Positions 8,894 to 16,773 of a stretch of DNA of 64,000 bases are shown piece after piece. The stretch is taken from positions 1-64,000 of the forward strand of contig NZ_NRQR01000026.1 in NCBI RefSeq assembly GCF_002849595.1, given 5' to 3'. A program made the position numbers and the translations under genes. The notes beneath the pieces were generated by a model. It was given only the letters and a program-made list of their open reading frames with translations. It made no database searches and was not told the DNA's origin. This stretch comes from Luteimonas rhizosphaerae (GTDB taxonomy: Bacteria > Pseudomonadota > Gammaproteobacteria > Xanthomonadales > Xanthomonadaceae). Position 1 is the stretch's first letter. The number at the start of each line of letters is the position of its first letter.

Positions 8894-9697
8894 ATGAACG
8901 ATAGCAGCGACGGCGTCGGTGGCGCCGGCAGTGGCAGCGGCGGCAACGCGGCAGGCAGTGCGACCTCGGCCAGCGATGCGCTGGGTTCCGCGGCCGATGC
9001 CTTCGGCGACACCGTCGACGCGGCAATGGATGCGCTGGGCAGCGCGATCGGCGCGGCGCTCGGCACGACGACCGACGCGCTCGGGCTCGACCGCGCACTC
9101 GAGGGTCTGGCGAACGCGATCGGCATCGACGCCCGCGACCTGCAGGGCATCGTCGGCGCCGCCGTCGTCGGCGCACTGACCGGCGGCCTCGCGGGTGCGG
9201 TCATGGGCGTGGTCAACGGCCTCGTCGGCGGCAGCCTCGGCGACGCCGCGCGCGGCGCGGTCGCCGACAACCTGCCGGCGGCCCTGCAGCCGCTGGCGAA
9301 TCTCGCGATCGATCGCTTCACCGGCGGCATTCCCGGCGCCACGACGTCGGTGCAGGACGCGCTGACCAGTTTCGCGAGCGGCGCGCTGACCAGCGGACGT
9401 GCACCGGACATCGGCGACATCGGCGCGATCGCGCGGTCGCTGACCGAGGTGCAGAGCGCCGCCCGCGGCCTCGTCGACGGCGTGACGCGTGGCGACATCC
9501 GCAGTGCCGCCGAGGCCGCCACGACGCTCGACCGCACGCTCGGGACCGGCCTGGAACAGGCGACCGGCATCGCCCGCGGTGTCGCGAGTGCGCTGGCGCA
9601 GGGCCAGTCGACCTACGCCGCTGGCGGTCACGACGCCTTCGGCAACGCGGTCGAACGCCTGGCCGTCGACGTGACACGCCTGATCGGCAGCCGCTGA
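8894..9697 (+). CDS. Ala/Gly-rich protein with undecad repeats and glycine-zipper segment
   Basis: A 267-residue, Ala/Gly/Asp-rich protein with no recognised family, no signal peptide and no Cys. After a Gly/Ser-rich start, residues of about 26-85 show an 11-residue periodicity (ALGSAADAFGD, TVDAAMDALGS, AIGAALGTTTD, ALGLDRALEGL). A hydrophobic, glycine-zipper-like stretch follows (GIVGAAVVGALTGGLAGAVM, then GVVNGLVGG), and the rest is alpha-helical and Ala-rich. Such a pattern is compatible with membrane insertion or pore formation, but that is inference. The start is the ATG at 8894 behind CGGAGA. It is divergent from the LysM hydrolase and shares its upstream element. A small lipoprotein gene follows 75 nt downstream. 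Confidence 0.75.
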   Translation: MNDSSDGVGGAGSGSGGNAAGSATSASDALGSAADAFGDTVDAAMDALGSAIGAALGTTTDALGLDRALEGLANAIGIDARDLQGIVGAAVVGALTGGLAGAVMGVVNGLVGGSLGDAARGAVADNLPAALQPLANLAIDRFTGGIPGATTSVQDALTSFASGALTSGRAPDIGDIGAIARSLTEVQSAARGLVDGVTRGDIRSAAEAATTLDRTLGTGLEQATGIARGVASALAQGQSTYAAGGHDAFGNAVERLAVDVTRLIGSR

Positions 9698-9772
9698 CCG
9701 GTCGGCGTGTCCGAATTGCAGGCGCCGCGCGCGTCTGCAATCCTCGAACGCCCTCTGCCGCCGAGCACGCTC

Positions 9773-10009
9773 ATGTCCCGGATCCTTGCTGCCGTCGCCG
9801 CGCTCGCGCTGCCCCTGCTGCTGTGCGCATGCCAGTCGACGGACTACCGCGATACCAACGCCGCGGTGGACGCCAATCCCCTGTGTGCGAGCCGGCCCGA
9901 TCGCCCCGGCGAGCCGGTTTCACGCGATTGCGAGCGCGTCCGCGAAGGCCGTATCAGCACCGAGCGCACGTCGCAGCCGATTGACTTCACGCCGCGTCGC
10001 GACGACTGA
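9773..10009 (+). CDS. Small lipoprotein (78 aa)
   Basis: A 78-residue lipoprotein precursor. MSRILAAVAALALPLLLCAC gives a textbook signal and lipobox with Cys20; an alternative lipobox Cys is at 18. The mature part is only about 58 residues, polar, with two further Cys residues (NPLCASR and SRDCERV) that could pair, and ends QPIDFTPRRDD. No family is recognised. The gene lies 75 nt after and in line with the Ala/Gly-rich repeat protein gene and could be its immunity or protector partner. The start is the ATG at 9773, as upstream in-frame codons spoil the signal peptide. Confidence 0.7.
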   Translation: MSRILAAVAALALPLLLCACQSTDYRDTNAAVDANPLCASRPDRPGEPVSRDCERVREGRISTERTSQPIDFTPRRDD

Positions 10010-10155
10010 CCCCGCGCGCATCGACCGATCGCGTGGCGCACCAGGGCCGTGCGCTAGATCCGGATCGCGTCGCGCGAACGCTGCATCCTCGATCGCCGCC
10101 CACGCGACGCCCGCGTGGACCACGTCCGCCCCGCGTGTCCGCCCCCTCAAACGGG

Positions 10156-10178
10156 AACGCCCGGTACGCCCGGGCGTT
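10156..10178. terminator. Hairpin between convergent genes
   Basis: A perfect 9-bp stem (AACGCCCGG/CCGGGCGTT) with a 5-nt loop lies between the small lipoprotein gene (+) and the I78-inhibitor gene (-). It lacks a clear T-run and is probably a bidirectional terminator. Confidence 0.5.
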
Positions 10179-10202
10179 GCGTGTCGCGGCTACCGCGGCG
10201 TG

Positions 10203-10649
10203 TCAGCCGCAGCGGAACCCGGTGATCTTGCCGTCCGCGTCGAGATCGATGTTCAAACGATCCTCGCGGAAATCCATCGTCGCCATGTCGGTCGGGCCGA
10301 GGGCGCGGAACTGCTTGGCACCGCTGTCCTGCTGCGCCTTCTGGTACAGCGCCTCGTTGCCGGTCTCGCCGATCAGGCTCTGCACGGTTTCGGTGTCGCA
10401 GGGGGTCGCGCCGGGGGGCGTGGCAGCGGGCGGCGTGGCATCGGGGTTGTCGGCGATCTCGGACCGGCTGGCATCGGTCTCGATCGGGCTGCCTGCGCCG
10501 GTGTCGGCGTCGGTCGCGGTGTCGGTCACGGGCGGCTCTTCCTCGAAACCTTCCTGGTCGGCGGGTGCGCAGGCGGCGAGCGTGAACAGCGACGTCAGCG
10601 CGGTGGCGAGCAGGGCACGCGGCAACGTGCGGGGGAAGCGTGGGGACAT
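10203..10649 (-). CDS. Lipoprotein with peptidase inhibitor I78 domain
   Basis: A 148-residue lipoprotein. The signal peptide ends TSLFTLAAC-AP. An acidic, low-complexity linker rich in Thr/Asp/Pro follows (about 28-78). The C-terminal ~70 residues match the I78 peptidase-inhibitor family: PCDTETVQSLIG, SGAKQFRALGPTDMATMD, then REDRLNIDLDADGKITGFRCG. The two domain Cys residues near its ends probably form a disulfide. I78 proteins inhibit serine peptidases such as subtilisins. I chose ATG 10649, 4 nt after GGAGAA, over the ATG seven codons upstream. It is divergent from the M28 peptidase gene with about 100 bp between them. A protective envelope role is inferred. Confidence 0.87.
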   Translation of the reverse strand: MSPRFPRTLPRALLATALTSLFTLAACAPADQEGFEEEPPVTDTATDADTGAGSPIETDASRSEIADNPDATPPAATPPGATPCDTETVQSLIGETGNEALYQKAQQDSGAKQFRALGPTDMATMDFREDRLNIDLDADGKITGFRCG

Positions 10650-10748
10650 GGGGTTCTCCGGGTCGGGCACCGTCGCACTGTAGCCAATCCGAGGCGCACG
10701 TTGCCAGTTGCGGCATCATGCGGAGCCCTGCTGCCGACGGAAACCGCG

Positions 10749-12461
10749 ATGCCTGTCTCCCGCCGTGTCCTGCTGTGCACCTTGGTGCCGGCGCTCGCCA
10801 TCGCCGCCTGCGCGCACCCCGTGGTCGACGTGCCCGCGTCTCCGGACGCGGCCGCGCCCGCCGCGGGCGGAGCGCCGATTCCCGGCGGCGGCATCTCCGC
10901 CGACAACCTCGCGCACCATCTCTCGGTGCTGGCCTCGGACGAATTCGAAGGCCGTGCGCCGACGACCGACGGCGAGCGCCGCACGATCGACTACCTCAGC
11001 GCCGAGTTCGCGAAGGCCGGCCTGCAGCCCGGCGGCGATGCCGGCGGCTGGACCCAGGCGGTGACGCTCGAACGCAGTGCGATCGAGGGCCCGGTGACGG
11101 CGACGCTGCACGTCGGCGGCACATCGCGTGCGCTGGCCAACGGCGACGACATCGCCGTCGAGACGCTGCGCCCCGGCGACGCCGTCGACCTGCGCGACAC
11201 GCCGCTGGTGTTCGCCGGCTACGGCATCACTGCGCCCGAGCTCGGCTGGGACGATTACGCCGGGCTCGACGTCGCCGGCAAGATCGTCGTCGTGCTGGTC
11301 AACGATCCCGACTTCGAGACCGAAACGCCCGGCAGGTTCGGCGGCCGCGCGATCACCTGGTACGGGCGCTGGACCTACAAGTACGAAGAAGCCGCGAAGC
11401 GCGGCGCGGCGGGCGTGCTGATCGTGCACGAGACGGCGCCGGCCGCGTATCCGTGGGCCACCGTGCGCAACGGGCGCAACGGGCCGCAGTACGACATCGT
11501 GCGCGCCGATGCGACGACGCATCACCTGCCGATGCGCGGCTGGATGCAGCGCAGCGTCGCCGAGCAGTTGTTCCGTGATGCCGGCCGCGACTTCGACGCC
11601 GAGAAGGCGCGCGCACAGCAGGCCGGGTTCCGCGGCGGCGCCATCGACGGCGCGACGCTCGACATCGCCTTCCGCGTGCAGCGCGACCGCATCGTCAGTC
11701 ACAACGTCGTCGGCGTTCTGCCGGGCACCGCGCGCGCGGACGAGACCGTGATCCTGTCCGGCCACTGGGACAGCTTCGGCGTCGGTGCGCCCGATGCCAG
11801 CGGCGACGCGATCATCAACGGTGCCGTCGACAACGCGACCGCGGTGTCGTCGCTGATCGAGCTGGCGCGCATATTCGCAGCCGGACCGCGGCCGGCGCGC
11901 ACGCTGCAGTTCATCGCCCTGACCGCCGAGGAGAACGGCCTGCTGGGCGCGACCTACTACGCGGCCAATCCGCTGCGTCCGCTTGAGACCACGGCAGCGG
12001 TACTGAACATGGAAATGTGGAGCCCGGATGGCGAGACCCGCGACATCTCGTCATGGGGCATCGGCCGGGTGTCGCTGGAGCGCGACCTCGCGACGGCGGC
12101 GGCGCAGGACGGTCGCACCTGGTCGCCGGACCCGAATCTCGAGGCCGGCTTCTTCTACCGCGCCGACCATTTCGCGTTCGCCCAGGCGGGCGTACCGGCG
12201 ATCACCATCGGACCCGGCATGGACCAGCGCGACGGCGGCGTCGAAGGCGGCAAGGCCGCACGCGCCGATTATTTCGCGCAGCGCTATCACCAGCCCGGCG
12301 ACGCGTTCGACGCCAGCTGGGACATGGCCGGCCCGGCCGCGGACACGCGCACCGTCTACCGGCTGGCCGCGGCGCTGGCCAACGGCGACGGCTGGCCGCA
12401 GTGGGACGCCGACAGCGAATTCCGCGCCCGACGCGACACGAGCGACGCGGCGCGCCGCTGA
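10749..12461 (+). CDS. M28 family zinc aminopeptidase with PA domain, lipoprotein-like signal
   Basis: A 570-residue secreted metallopeptidase. The N-terminus MPVSRRVLLCTLVPALAIAAC resembles a lipoprotein signal with Cys21. Residues of about 120-290 form a protease-associated (PA) insert (VFAGYGITAPELGWDDYAGL... KIVVVLVNDPDF). The catalytic domain shows the two-zinc ligand set of family M28: SGHWDSFG (His, Asp), GAVDNATAV (bridging Asp), LTAEENG (general base Glu plus Glu ligand), NMEMW (Glu at the Asp/Glu position) and RYHQPGD (His). It probably trims N-terminal residues from peptides in the periplasm or outside the cell. The upstream ORF is open far back, and ATG 10749 is chosen for the signal peptide. 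Confidence 0.92.
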   Translation: MPVSRRVLLCTLVPALAIAACAHPVVDVPASPDAAAPAAGGAPIPGGGISADNLAHHLSVLASDEFEGRAPTTDGERRTIDYLSAEFAKAGLQPGGDAGGWTQAVTLERSAIEGPVTATLHVGGTSRALANGDDIAVETLRPGDAVDLRDTPLVFAGYGITAPELGWDDYAGLDVAGKIVVVLVNDPDFETETPGRFGGRAITWYGRWTYKYEEAAKRGAAGVLIVHETAPAAYPWATVRNGRNGPQYDIVRADATTHHLPMRGWMQRSVAEQLFRDAGRDFDAEKARAQQAGFRGGAIDGATLDIAFRVQRDRIVSHNVVGVLPGTARADETVILSGHWDSFGVGAPDASGDAIINGAVDNATAVSSLIELARIFAAGPRPARTLQFIALTAEENGLLGATYYAANPLRPLETTAAVLNMEMWSPDGETRDISSWGIGRVSLERDLATAAAQDGRTWSPDPNLEAGFFYRADHFAFAQAGVPAITIGPGMDQRDGGVEGGKAARADYFAQRYHQPGDAFDASWDMAGPAADTRTVYRLAAALANGDGWPQWDADSEFRARRDTSDAARR

Positions 12462-12622
12462 TTGCGGATCGATCCCCGCCGCGCCCGGAAACTGCCGGGC
12501 GACGGCCCGCGCGCGCGATGTGTCGCCGGCCGGACGCCAGGCTTCGGTGCGTCCGCAGCGGGCGGCTGCGCCGCGTCGATGCGGTCGCCGTGGCGTCGCC
12601 ATTCCGCTCCGCATCGTCCAAT

Positions 12623-12657
12623 AAAAAGCCGCCCGCTCCTGGAGAAGAGCGGACGGC
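12623..12657 (-). terminator. Rho-independent terminator for the Pro/Thr-rich lipoprotein gene
   Basis: An 11-position stem (GCCGCCCGCTC against GAGCGGACGGC, one mismatch) is followed on the minus strand by five T residues (AAAAA at 12623-12627 on +). It lies 54 nt past the stop codon of the 12712-13014 gene. Confidence 0.8.
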
Positions 12658-12711
12658 AAGGTGTCACGGGAGAGAGATGAATCGACGCGCTCGCGCGCGG
12701 TGCAGCGTGGA

Positions 12712-13014
12712 TCAGGTGTTCGTCATCGTCGGCGGCGTATCCGGGGTGCTTTCGGTGTCCTGGGTGCCATCCACCGGCGGCGGCGTGGTCATCGGGTCCG
12801 TGGGTGGCTGCGTCGGATCGGTCGGCGGCATGGCGGGATCGGTCGGCGGCGGCATCGTGTCGTCCATCGGCGTCTGGCCCGGCGGCGGAGTCATCGGATC
12901 CGTCGCCGGCGCCGCGGTGTCGGTGGCCGGCACGTCGGGCGGCGGCGGCTCGTTGCTGCAGGCGGTGACGGCGAAGGCCATGGCAGCGACCAGCGGAAAG
13001 GCGATACGGCGCAT
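12712..13014 (-). CDS. Pro/Thr/Asp-rich lipoprotein (100 aa)
   Basis: A 100-residue lipoprotein precursor: MRRIAFPLVAAMAFAVTAC with Cys19, then an entirely low-complexity mature part of imperfect PPTDP repeats (DTMPPPTDPAMPPTDP and onward). Such sequences are probably unfolded spacers in the periplasm; no function can be assigned. ATG 13014 is preceded by GAGGAG at good distance, so the 23-codon upstream extension is rejected. A strong terminator lies just downstream, indicating a single-gene, probably well-expressed unit. The DNA repeats make the locus prone to length variation. Confidence 0.78.
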   Translation of the reverse strand: MRRIAFPLVAAMAFAVTACSNEPPPPDVPATDTAAPATDPMTPPPGQTPMDDTMPPPTDPAMPPTDPTQPPTDPMTTPPPVDGTQDTESTPDTPPTMTNT

Positions 13015-13429
13015 CGGGGACTCCTCGTGTGTCGTACGTTGCGGGGTTGAGGGCCAGTCTCGACGCGTGGATGTAAGCGGCATGTCGTTTTTGCGCTAGC
13101 GCGGCATGACGGCGCCGGCATCCCGCCGTGGCGCGAGCGGAGGGTTCACCGAGTTGCCGATGGGGTGAGGACGGACGCGGTCGTAGGACCGCCGGGCGTT
13201 CGACCCCACGCAGCGCGTTCCGCCATGGACGATCGATCCACGGTGAGAACACCAAGGAGGCAGGGCCTTGGGCATCGGGTCGGTTCCGACATGCGGGCCG
13301 TTCGCACGCGCATCGAAACGAGCCGCGACGAAAACAGTGCGTTCGACCCGTCGCGCCAATGCGGTGGCGACCGCATTCGACGCATGCTCGGATAACACCG
13401 CCATCACGACGGTTTCTTAAGCTTTGCCG
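13015..13429. other. Intergenic region upstream of egtB, with one possible short ORF
   Basis: About 415 bp between the divergent lipoprotein gene and egtB. The only element that stands out is an AAGGAGG ribosome site at 13254-13260 leading into a 50-codon TTG-started frame (listed separately). No promoter boxes could be assigned with confidence. Confidence 0.45.
13268..13420 (+). CDS. Possible small leader ORF upstream of egtB (50 codons)
   Basis: A TTG codon at 13268 lies 7 nt after a perfect AAGGAGG and opens a 50-codon frame that ends at TAA 13418-13420, nine nt before the egtB start. The product would be basic and Ala/Arg/Thr-rich (SKRAATKTVRSTRRANAVAT) and ends ACSDNTAITTVS. It resembles nothing I know. 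It could be a real small protein, a leader that couples translation to egtB, or chance. The ribosome site is the only strong evidence. Confidence 0.25.
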   Translation: MGIGSVPTCGPFARASKRAATKTVRSTRRANAVATAFDACSDNTAITTVS

Positions 13430-14728
13430 ATGTCATCCCGCATGCCTGCGAACGCGTCGGTCGCATCCGACGACCTGCCCGGACGCACCGCAGCACTGCG
13501 GACGCGTTTCGACGACGTGCGCGCGCAGTCGCGCAGGCTGGCCGCGCCGATCGGCCCCGAAGACGCGATGGTCCAGAGCATGGACGACGCCAGCCCGACC
13601 AAATGGCATCTGGCGCACACGACATGGTTCTTCGAGCGTTTCGTGCTCGGCGCAGACCCCGGCTACCGGCCGATCGATCCGCAATGGGACTACCTGTTCA
13701 ACAGCTACTACCAGAGCGTCGGTCCATTCCACACGCGGGCGCATCGCGGGCTGATCTCGCGGCCGTCACTGGCGCAGGTGCTCGACTATCGCGACGCGGT
13801 CGAATCGCGCGTGCGCGCGCGTCTCGACGCCGGGGCACTCGACACCGCGACGCTCGAGATCCTCGCGCTCGGCCTGCAGCACGAGCAGCAGCACCAGGAG
13901 CTGCTGCTCACCGACATCAAGCACGCGTACTGGTCCAACCCGCTGGCGCCGGCCTACCGAGACGACCTGCCGTCTGCAGGCGGCACCGGCGCGCCGCTGC
14001 GCTGGATCGCGCGCGACGAGGCGATCACCGAGATCGGCGCGCCGGCGTGGCCGCAGCACGACGCCTTCGCCTACGACAACGAATCGCCGCGGCACCGCGT
14101 GCTCGTGCCCGCGCATGCGCTGGCGAGCCGGCCGGTCAGCAATCGCGACTACCGCGAATTCGTCGCGGACGGTGGGTATCGCAAGGCCGGCCTGTGGTTG
14201 AGCCCGGCCTGGGATCTGGTGCGCAGCGCCGGGTGGCAGCACCCGCTGTACTGGGACGATGACGCCGAACGGGAATTCACCCTCGCGGGCTGGCGTGCGC
14301 TGGCGCCCGACGCGCCCGTCTGCCATCTGAGCTATTTCGAAGCCGACGCCTTCGCGCGCTGGGCCGGCGCGCGCCTGCCGACGGAGGCCGAGTGGGAGCA
14401 GGCCGCGACGGGTGTCGCCATCGACGGCAATTTCGTCGACGACGGCCTGCTGCAGCCGCGTGCGGGCGCCGATTGCGCCGGCCTGCAGCAGATGTTCGGC
14501 GACGTCTGGGAGTGGACCGCGAGCGCCTACACCGCATATCCGGGCTATCGCCCGTGGCCCGGTTCGCTGGGCGAATACAACGGCAAGTTCATGTGCGGCC
14601 AGTGGATCCTGCGCGGCGGAAGCTGCGCCACGCCGCGCTCGCACATGCGCGCCAGTTACCGCAATTTCTTTCCGTCCGATGCGCGCTGGCAGTTCGCCGG
14701 CGTGCGTCTCGCTCGAGATACCGAATGA
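13430..14728 (+). CDS. egtB: Ergothioneine biosynthesis protein EgtB (sulfoxide synthase)
   Basis: A 432-residue EgtB, the non-heme iron enzyme that joins hercynine to a thiol donor (gamma-glutamylcysteine or cysteine) and oxidises it to the sulfoxide. The N-terminal DinB-like domain carries the iron ligands: His in KWHLAHTTWFFERF and the HxxxHxE motif in LGLQHEQQHQE. The C-terminal half is a formylglycine-generating-enzyme-like fold (RLPTEAEWEQA, MFGDVWEWTASAY, ILRGGSCATPRSHMRASYRNF). ATG 13430 is chosen; a later ATG at 13442 is possible. Its stop overlaps the egtD start (ATGA), so the two are translationally coupled. Confidence 0.94.
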   Translation: MSSRMPANASVASDDLPGRTAALRTRFDDVRAQSRRLAAPIGPEDAMVQSMDDASPTKWHLAHTTWFFERFVLGADPGYRPIDPQWDYLFNSYYQSVGPFHTRAHRGLISRPSLAQVLDYRDAVESRVRARLDAGALDTATLEILALGLQHEQQHQELLLTDIKHAYWSNPLAPAYRDDLPSAGGTGAPLRWIARDEAITEIGAPAWPQHDAFAYDNESPRHRVLVPAHALASRPVSNRDYREFVADGGYRKAGLWLSPAWDLVRSAGWQHPLYWDDDAEREFTLAGWRALAPDAPVCHLSYFEADAFARWAGARLPTEAEWEQAATGVAIDGNFVDDGLLQPRAGADCAGLQQMFGDVWEWTASAYTAYPGYRPWPGSLGEYNGKFMCGQWILRGGSCATPRSHMRASYRNFFPSDARWQFAGVRLARDTE

Positions 14729-15708
14729 ATGCCGCCCTTGCCGTCGCCCGCGCCGAAGCGGCCCTGACCGACCTGCAGCCGCAACCCGATGACATCACCG
14801 CCGACGCGATCGCCGGCCTGTCGCGCACGCCCAAGCAGCTGCCGTCGAAATATTTCTACGATGCGGAGGGCTCGCGGCTGTTCGAGGCGATCACCCGCCA
14901 GCCCGAGTACTACCTGACGCGCACCGAGCTCGCGCTGCTCGAAGCGCGCATGCCGGCCATCGCGCAGGCCGTCGGCAGCGGCGTGCATGTCGTCGAATTC
15001 GGCAGCGGCAGTGGCCGCAAGACCGAGCTGCTGCTCGAGGGGCTCGATGCGCCGGTCGCGTACACGCCGATCGAGATCTCGCGCACCGCGCTGCTCGACA
15101 GTGTCGGGCGCCTCGCGCCGTCGTTTCCGCAGATCGAGATGCTGCCGGTCTGCGCCGACTTCACCCGCCCGGTGCCGCTGCCGGCGGCCGCGCGCCACCC
15201 GCGCCGCACGCTGGTGTTCTTCCCCGGTTCGACGCTCGGCAATTTCGCCAACGACGACGCCGTGCGTCTGCTCGCCTCGATGCGCCGCACGATGGGCGAC
15301 ACCGGCTGCGCGCTGGTCGGCATCGATCTCGACAAGGACCCGGCGCTGATCGCCGACGCGTACAACGATCGCGCCGGCGTCACCGCAGCCTTCACCCTGA
15401 ACCTGTTGACGCGCCTCAACCGCGAGATCGGCAGCGATTTCGAGCGCGACGGCTTCCGCCACCACGCCGTGTACGTGCCCGAGCGCATGCGCATCGAAAC
15501 CGCCCTGGTCAGCGCGCGCGCGCAGACCGTGCATCTGGCCGGACGCGCCTTCGAGTTCGCGGCCGGCGAGGCCATGCAGGTCGAGACCAGCCACAAGTAC
15601 ACCGACGAATCCTTCGCGACGCTCGCGGCGATGGCAGGGCTCAAGGTCAGCCATGGCTGGAACGACGCGCAGGACTGGTTCGGCCTGCGGCTGTTGCAGC
15701 CGGCGTGA
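14725..15708 (+). CDS. egtD: L-histidine N(alpha)-methyltransferase EgtD
   Basis: A 327-residue SAM-dependent methyltransferase that trimethylates histidine to hercynine, the first step of ergothioneine synthesis. Features are the family start LPSKYFYDAEGSRLFEAITRQPEYYLTRTE (given here in part: KYFYDAEGSRLF and EYYLTRTE), the SAM-binding VVEFGSGSGRKTELLL, then LVFFPGSTLGNF, and the C-terminal SHKYTDESF substrate-site block. It overlaps egtB by 4 nt and its own stop overlaps the following DUF3253 gene. The remaining C-S lyase step (EgtE) is not obvious nearby, as is usual in this bacterial group. Confidence 0.94.
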   Translation: MNAALAVARAEAALTDLQPQPDDITADAIAGLSRTPKQLPSKYFYDAEGSRLFEAITRQPEYYLTRTELALLEARMPAIAQAVGSGVHVVEFGSGSGRKTELLLEGLDAPVAYTPIEISRTALLDSVGRLAPSFPQIEMLPVCADFTRPVPLPAAARHPRRTLVFFPGSTLGNFANDDAVRLLASMRRTMGDTGCALVGIDLDKDPALIADAYNDRAGVTAAFTLNLLTRLNREIGSDFERDGFRHHAVYVPERMRIETALVSARAQTVHLAGRAFEFAAGEAMQVETSHKYTDESFATLAAMAGLKVSHGWNDAQDWFGLRLLQPA

Positions 15709-16007
15709 GCGGCGGCGCACCGGGGGACGCGCGGATCGCTGCGGAGATCCGCATGCTGCTGACGGCGCGCGCGGTGGACGCGTCGATCTGCCCGTCGGAG
15801 GTGGCGCGGCGGTTGTGGCCCGAGCCCGGGTGGCGCGACGCGATGCCGACCGTGCGACGCGTCGCCTGTGCCCTGGCCTCCGACGGCGTGCTGCGGATCA
15901 CCCGGGGCGACGCCGAACTCGATCCGCGCGCGCTGTCCGACGGTCCGATCCGCCTGCGACGCGGCGCGGACTGGCGGGATCCGGCGCCGGACGGTCCTGC
16001 GCCCTGA
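15705..16007 (+). CDS. DUF3253 domain protein
   Basis: A 100-residue protein starting at GTG 15705, overlapping the egtD stop by 4 nt (GTGA). The sequence is a small winged-helix-like DUF3253 domain: IAAEIRMLLTARAVDASICP, then SEVARRLWPEPGWRDAMPTVR, then LASDGVLRITRGD. The family is widespread and uncharacterised, often described as a small DNA-binding-like fold. Its overlap with egtD suggests it is made with the ergothioneine enzymes, but I know of no proven link. There is no signal peptide. Confidence 0.85.
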   Translation: MSGGAPGDARIAAEIRMLLTARAVDASICPSEVARRLWPEPGWRDAMPTVRRVACALASDGVLRITRGDAELDPRALSDGPIRLRRGADWRDPAPDGPAP

Positions 16008-16086
16008 GCAGGCGCGCGCGCCGACGCGATGCGCGCATCGGCGGCCACCCGGCACGGCGCCGGCGGTCCTGCCGTATGGTGCGCCG

Positions 16087-16719
16087 ATGACGACGTTCTC
16101 CCAGGTGCCGCACGACCGGCCGTACTCGCCGGCGTGCGAACGCAATCGCGACCCCATTCTCGAGGTGCTACGGACGGCCTTCGCGCAGCGCCGCCGCGTG
16201 CTCGAGATCGGCAGCGGCACCGGACAGCACGCAGTGCATTTCGCCGCGGCGCTGCCGTGGCTGCAGTGGCAGTGCTCGGATCGCGCGGCCGCGTTGCCGG
16301 GCATGGCGCAGTGGCTGGACGCCGCGGCGCTGCCGAACACGCCGGAACCGGTCGAACTCGATGTCGCGACCGGGCCGTGGCCCGCCGCCGCCGACGGCGC
16401 AGGCTTCGATGCCGCGTTCACCGCGAACACGTTCCACATCATGGGCTGGGCGGCCGTCGAGGCCTGTTTCGCCGGTCTCGACACCGCGCTGGCGCAGGAC
16501 GCGAGCCTCGTCGTCTACGGTCCGTTCAACATCGGCGGCGCCTGCACCAGCGACAGCAACCGCGACTTCGACGCGATGCTGCGCATGCGTGATCCGCGCT
16601 CGGGCCTGCGCGATCTCGAAGCGGTCGACGCGCTCGCCGCCCGCATCGGCCTGCGACTGCAGGACGATATCGCGATGCCGGCGCACAACCGCTGCCTGGT
16701 CTGGCGGCGCCGGCGCTGA
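16087..16719 (+). CDS. DUF938 SAM-dependent methyltransferase-like protein
   Basis: A 210-residue DUF938 protein with a class I methyltransferase fold. It has the family opening FSQVPHDRPYSPACERNRDPI, here as PYSPACERN, the SAM-loop VLEIGSGTGQHAVHFA, the FTANTFHIMGW block, and LVVYGPFN with DSNRDFDAMLR near the end. The substrate is unknown. It begins 79 nt after DUF3253 and may be the last gene of the egt transcription unit. Downstream, a 9-bp hairpin (16729-16750) separates it from the opposing 2-oxoacid oxidoreductase gene. Confidence 0.9.
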   Translation: MTTFSQVPHDRPYSPACERNRDPILEVLRTAFAQRRRVLEIGSGTGQHAVHFAAALPWLQWQCSDRAAALPGMAQWLDAAALPNTPEPVELDVATGPWPAAADGAGFDAAFTANTFHIMGWAAVEACFAGLDTALAQDASLVVYGPFNIGGACTSDSNRDFDAMLRMRDPRSGLRDLEAVDALAARIGLRLQDDIAMPAHNRCLVWRRRR

Positions 16720-16728
16720 TCCCGCATC

Positions 16729-16750
16729 GCGCGTCCGCGGACGGACGCGC
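16729..16750. terminator. Hairpin between convergent genes
   Basis: A perfect 9-bp stem (GCGCGTCCG/CGGACGCGC) with loop CGGA lies in the 54-bp gap between DUF938 (+) and the indolepyruvate oxidoreductase gene (-). It lacks a T-run and is probably a bidirectional terminator. Confidence 0.5.
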
Positions 16751-16773
16751 GTGTCGCAACCGGGGCGTCGGCC

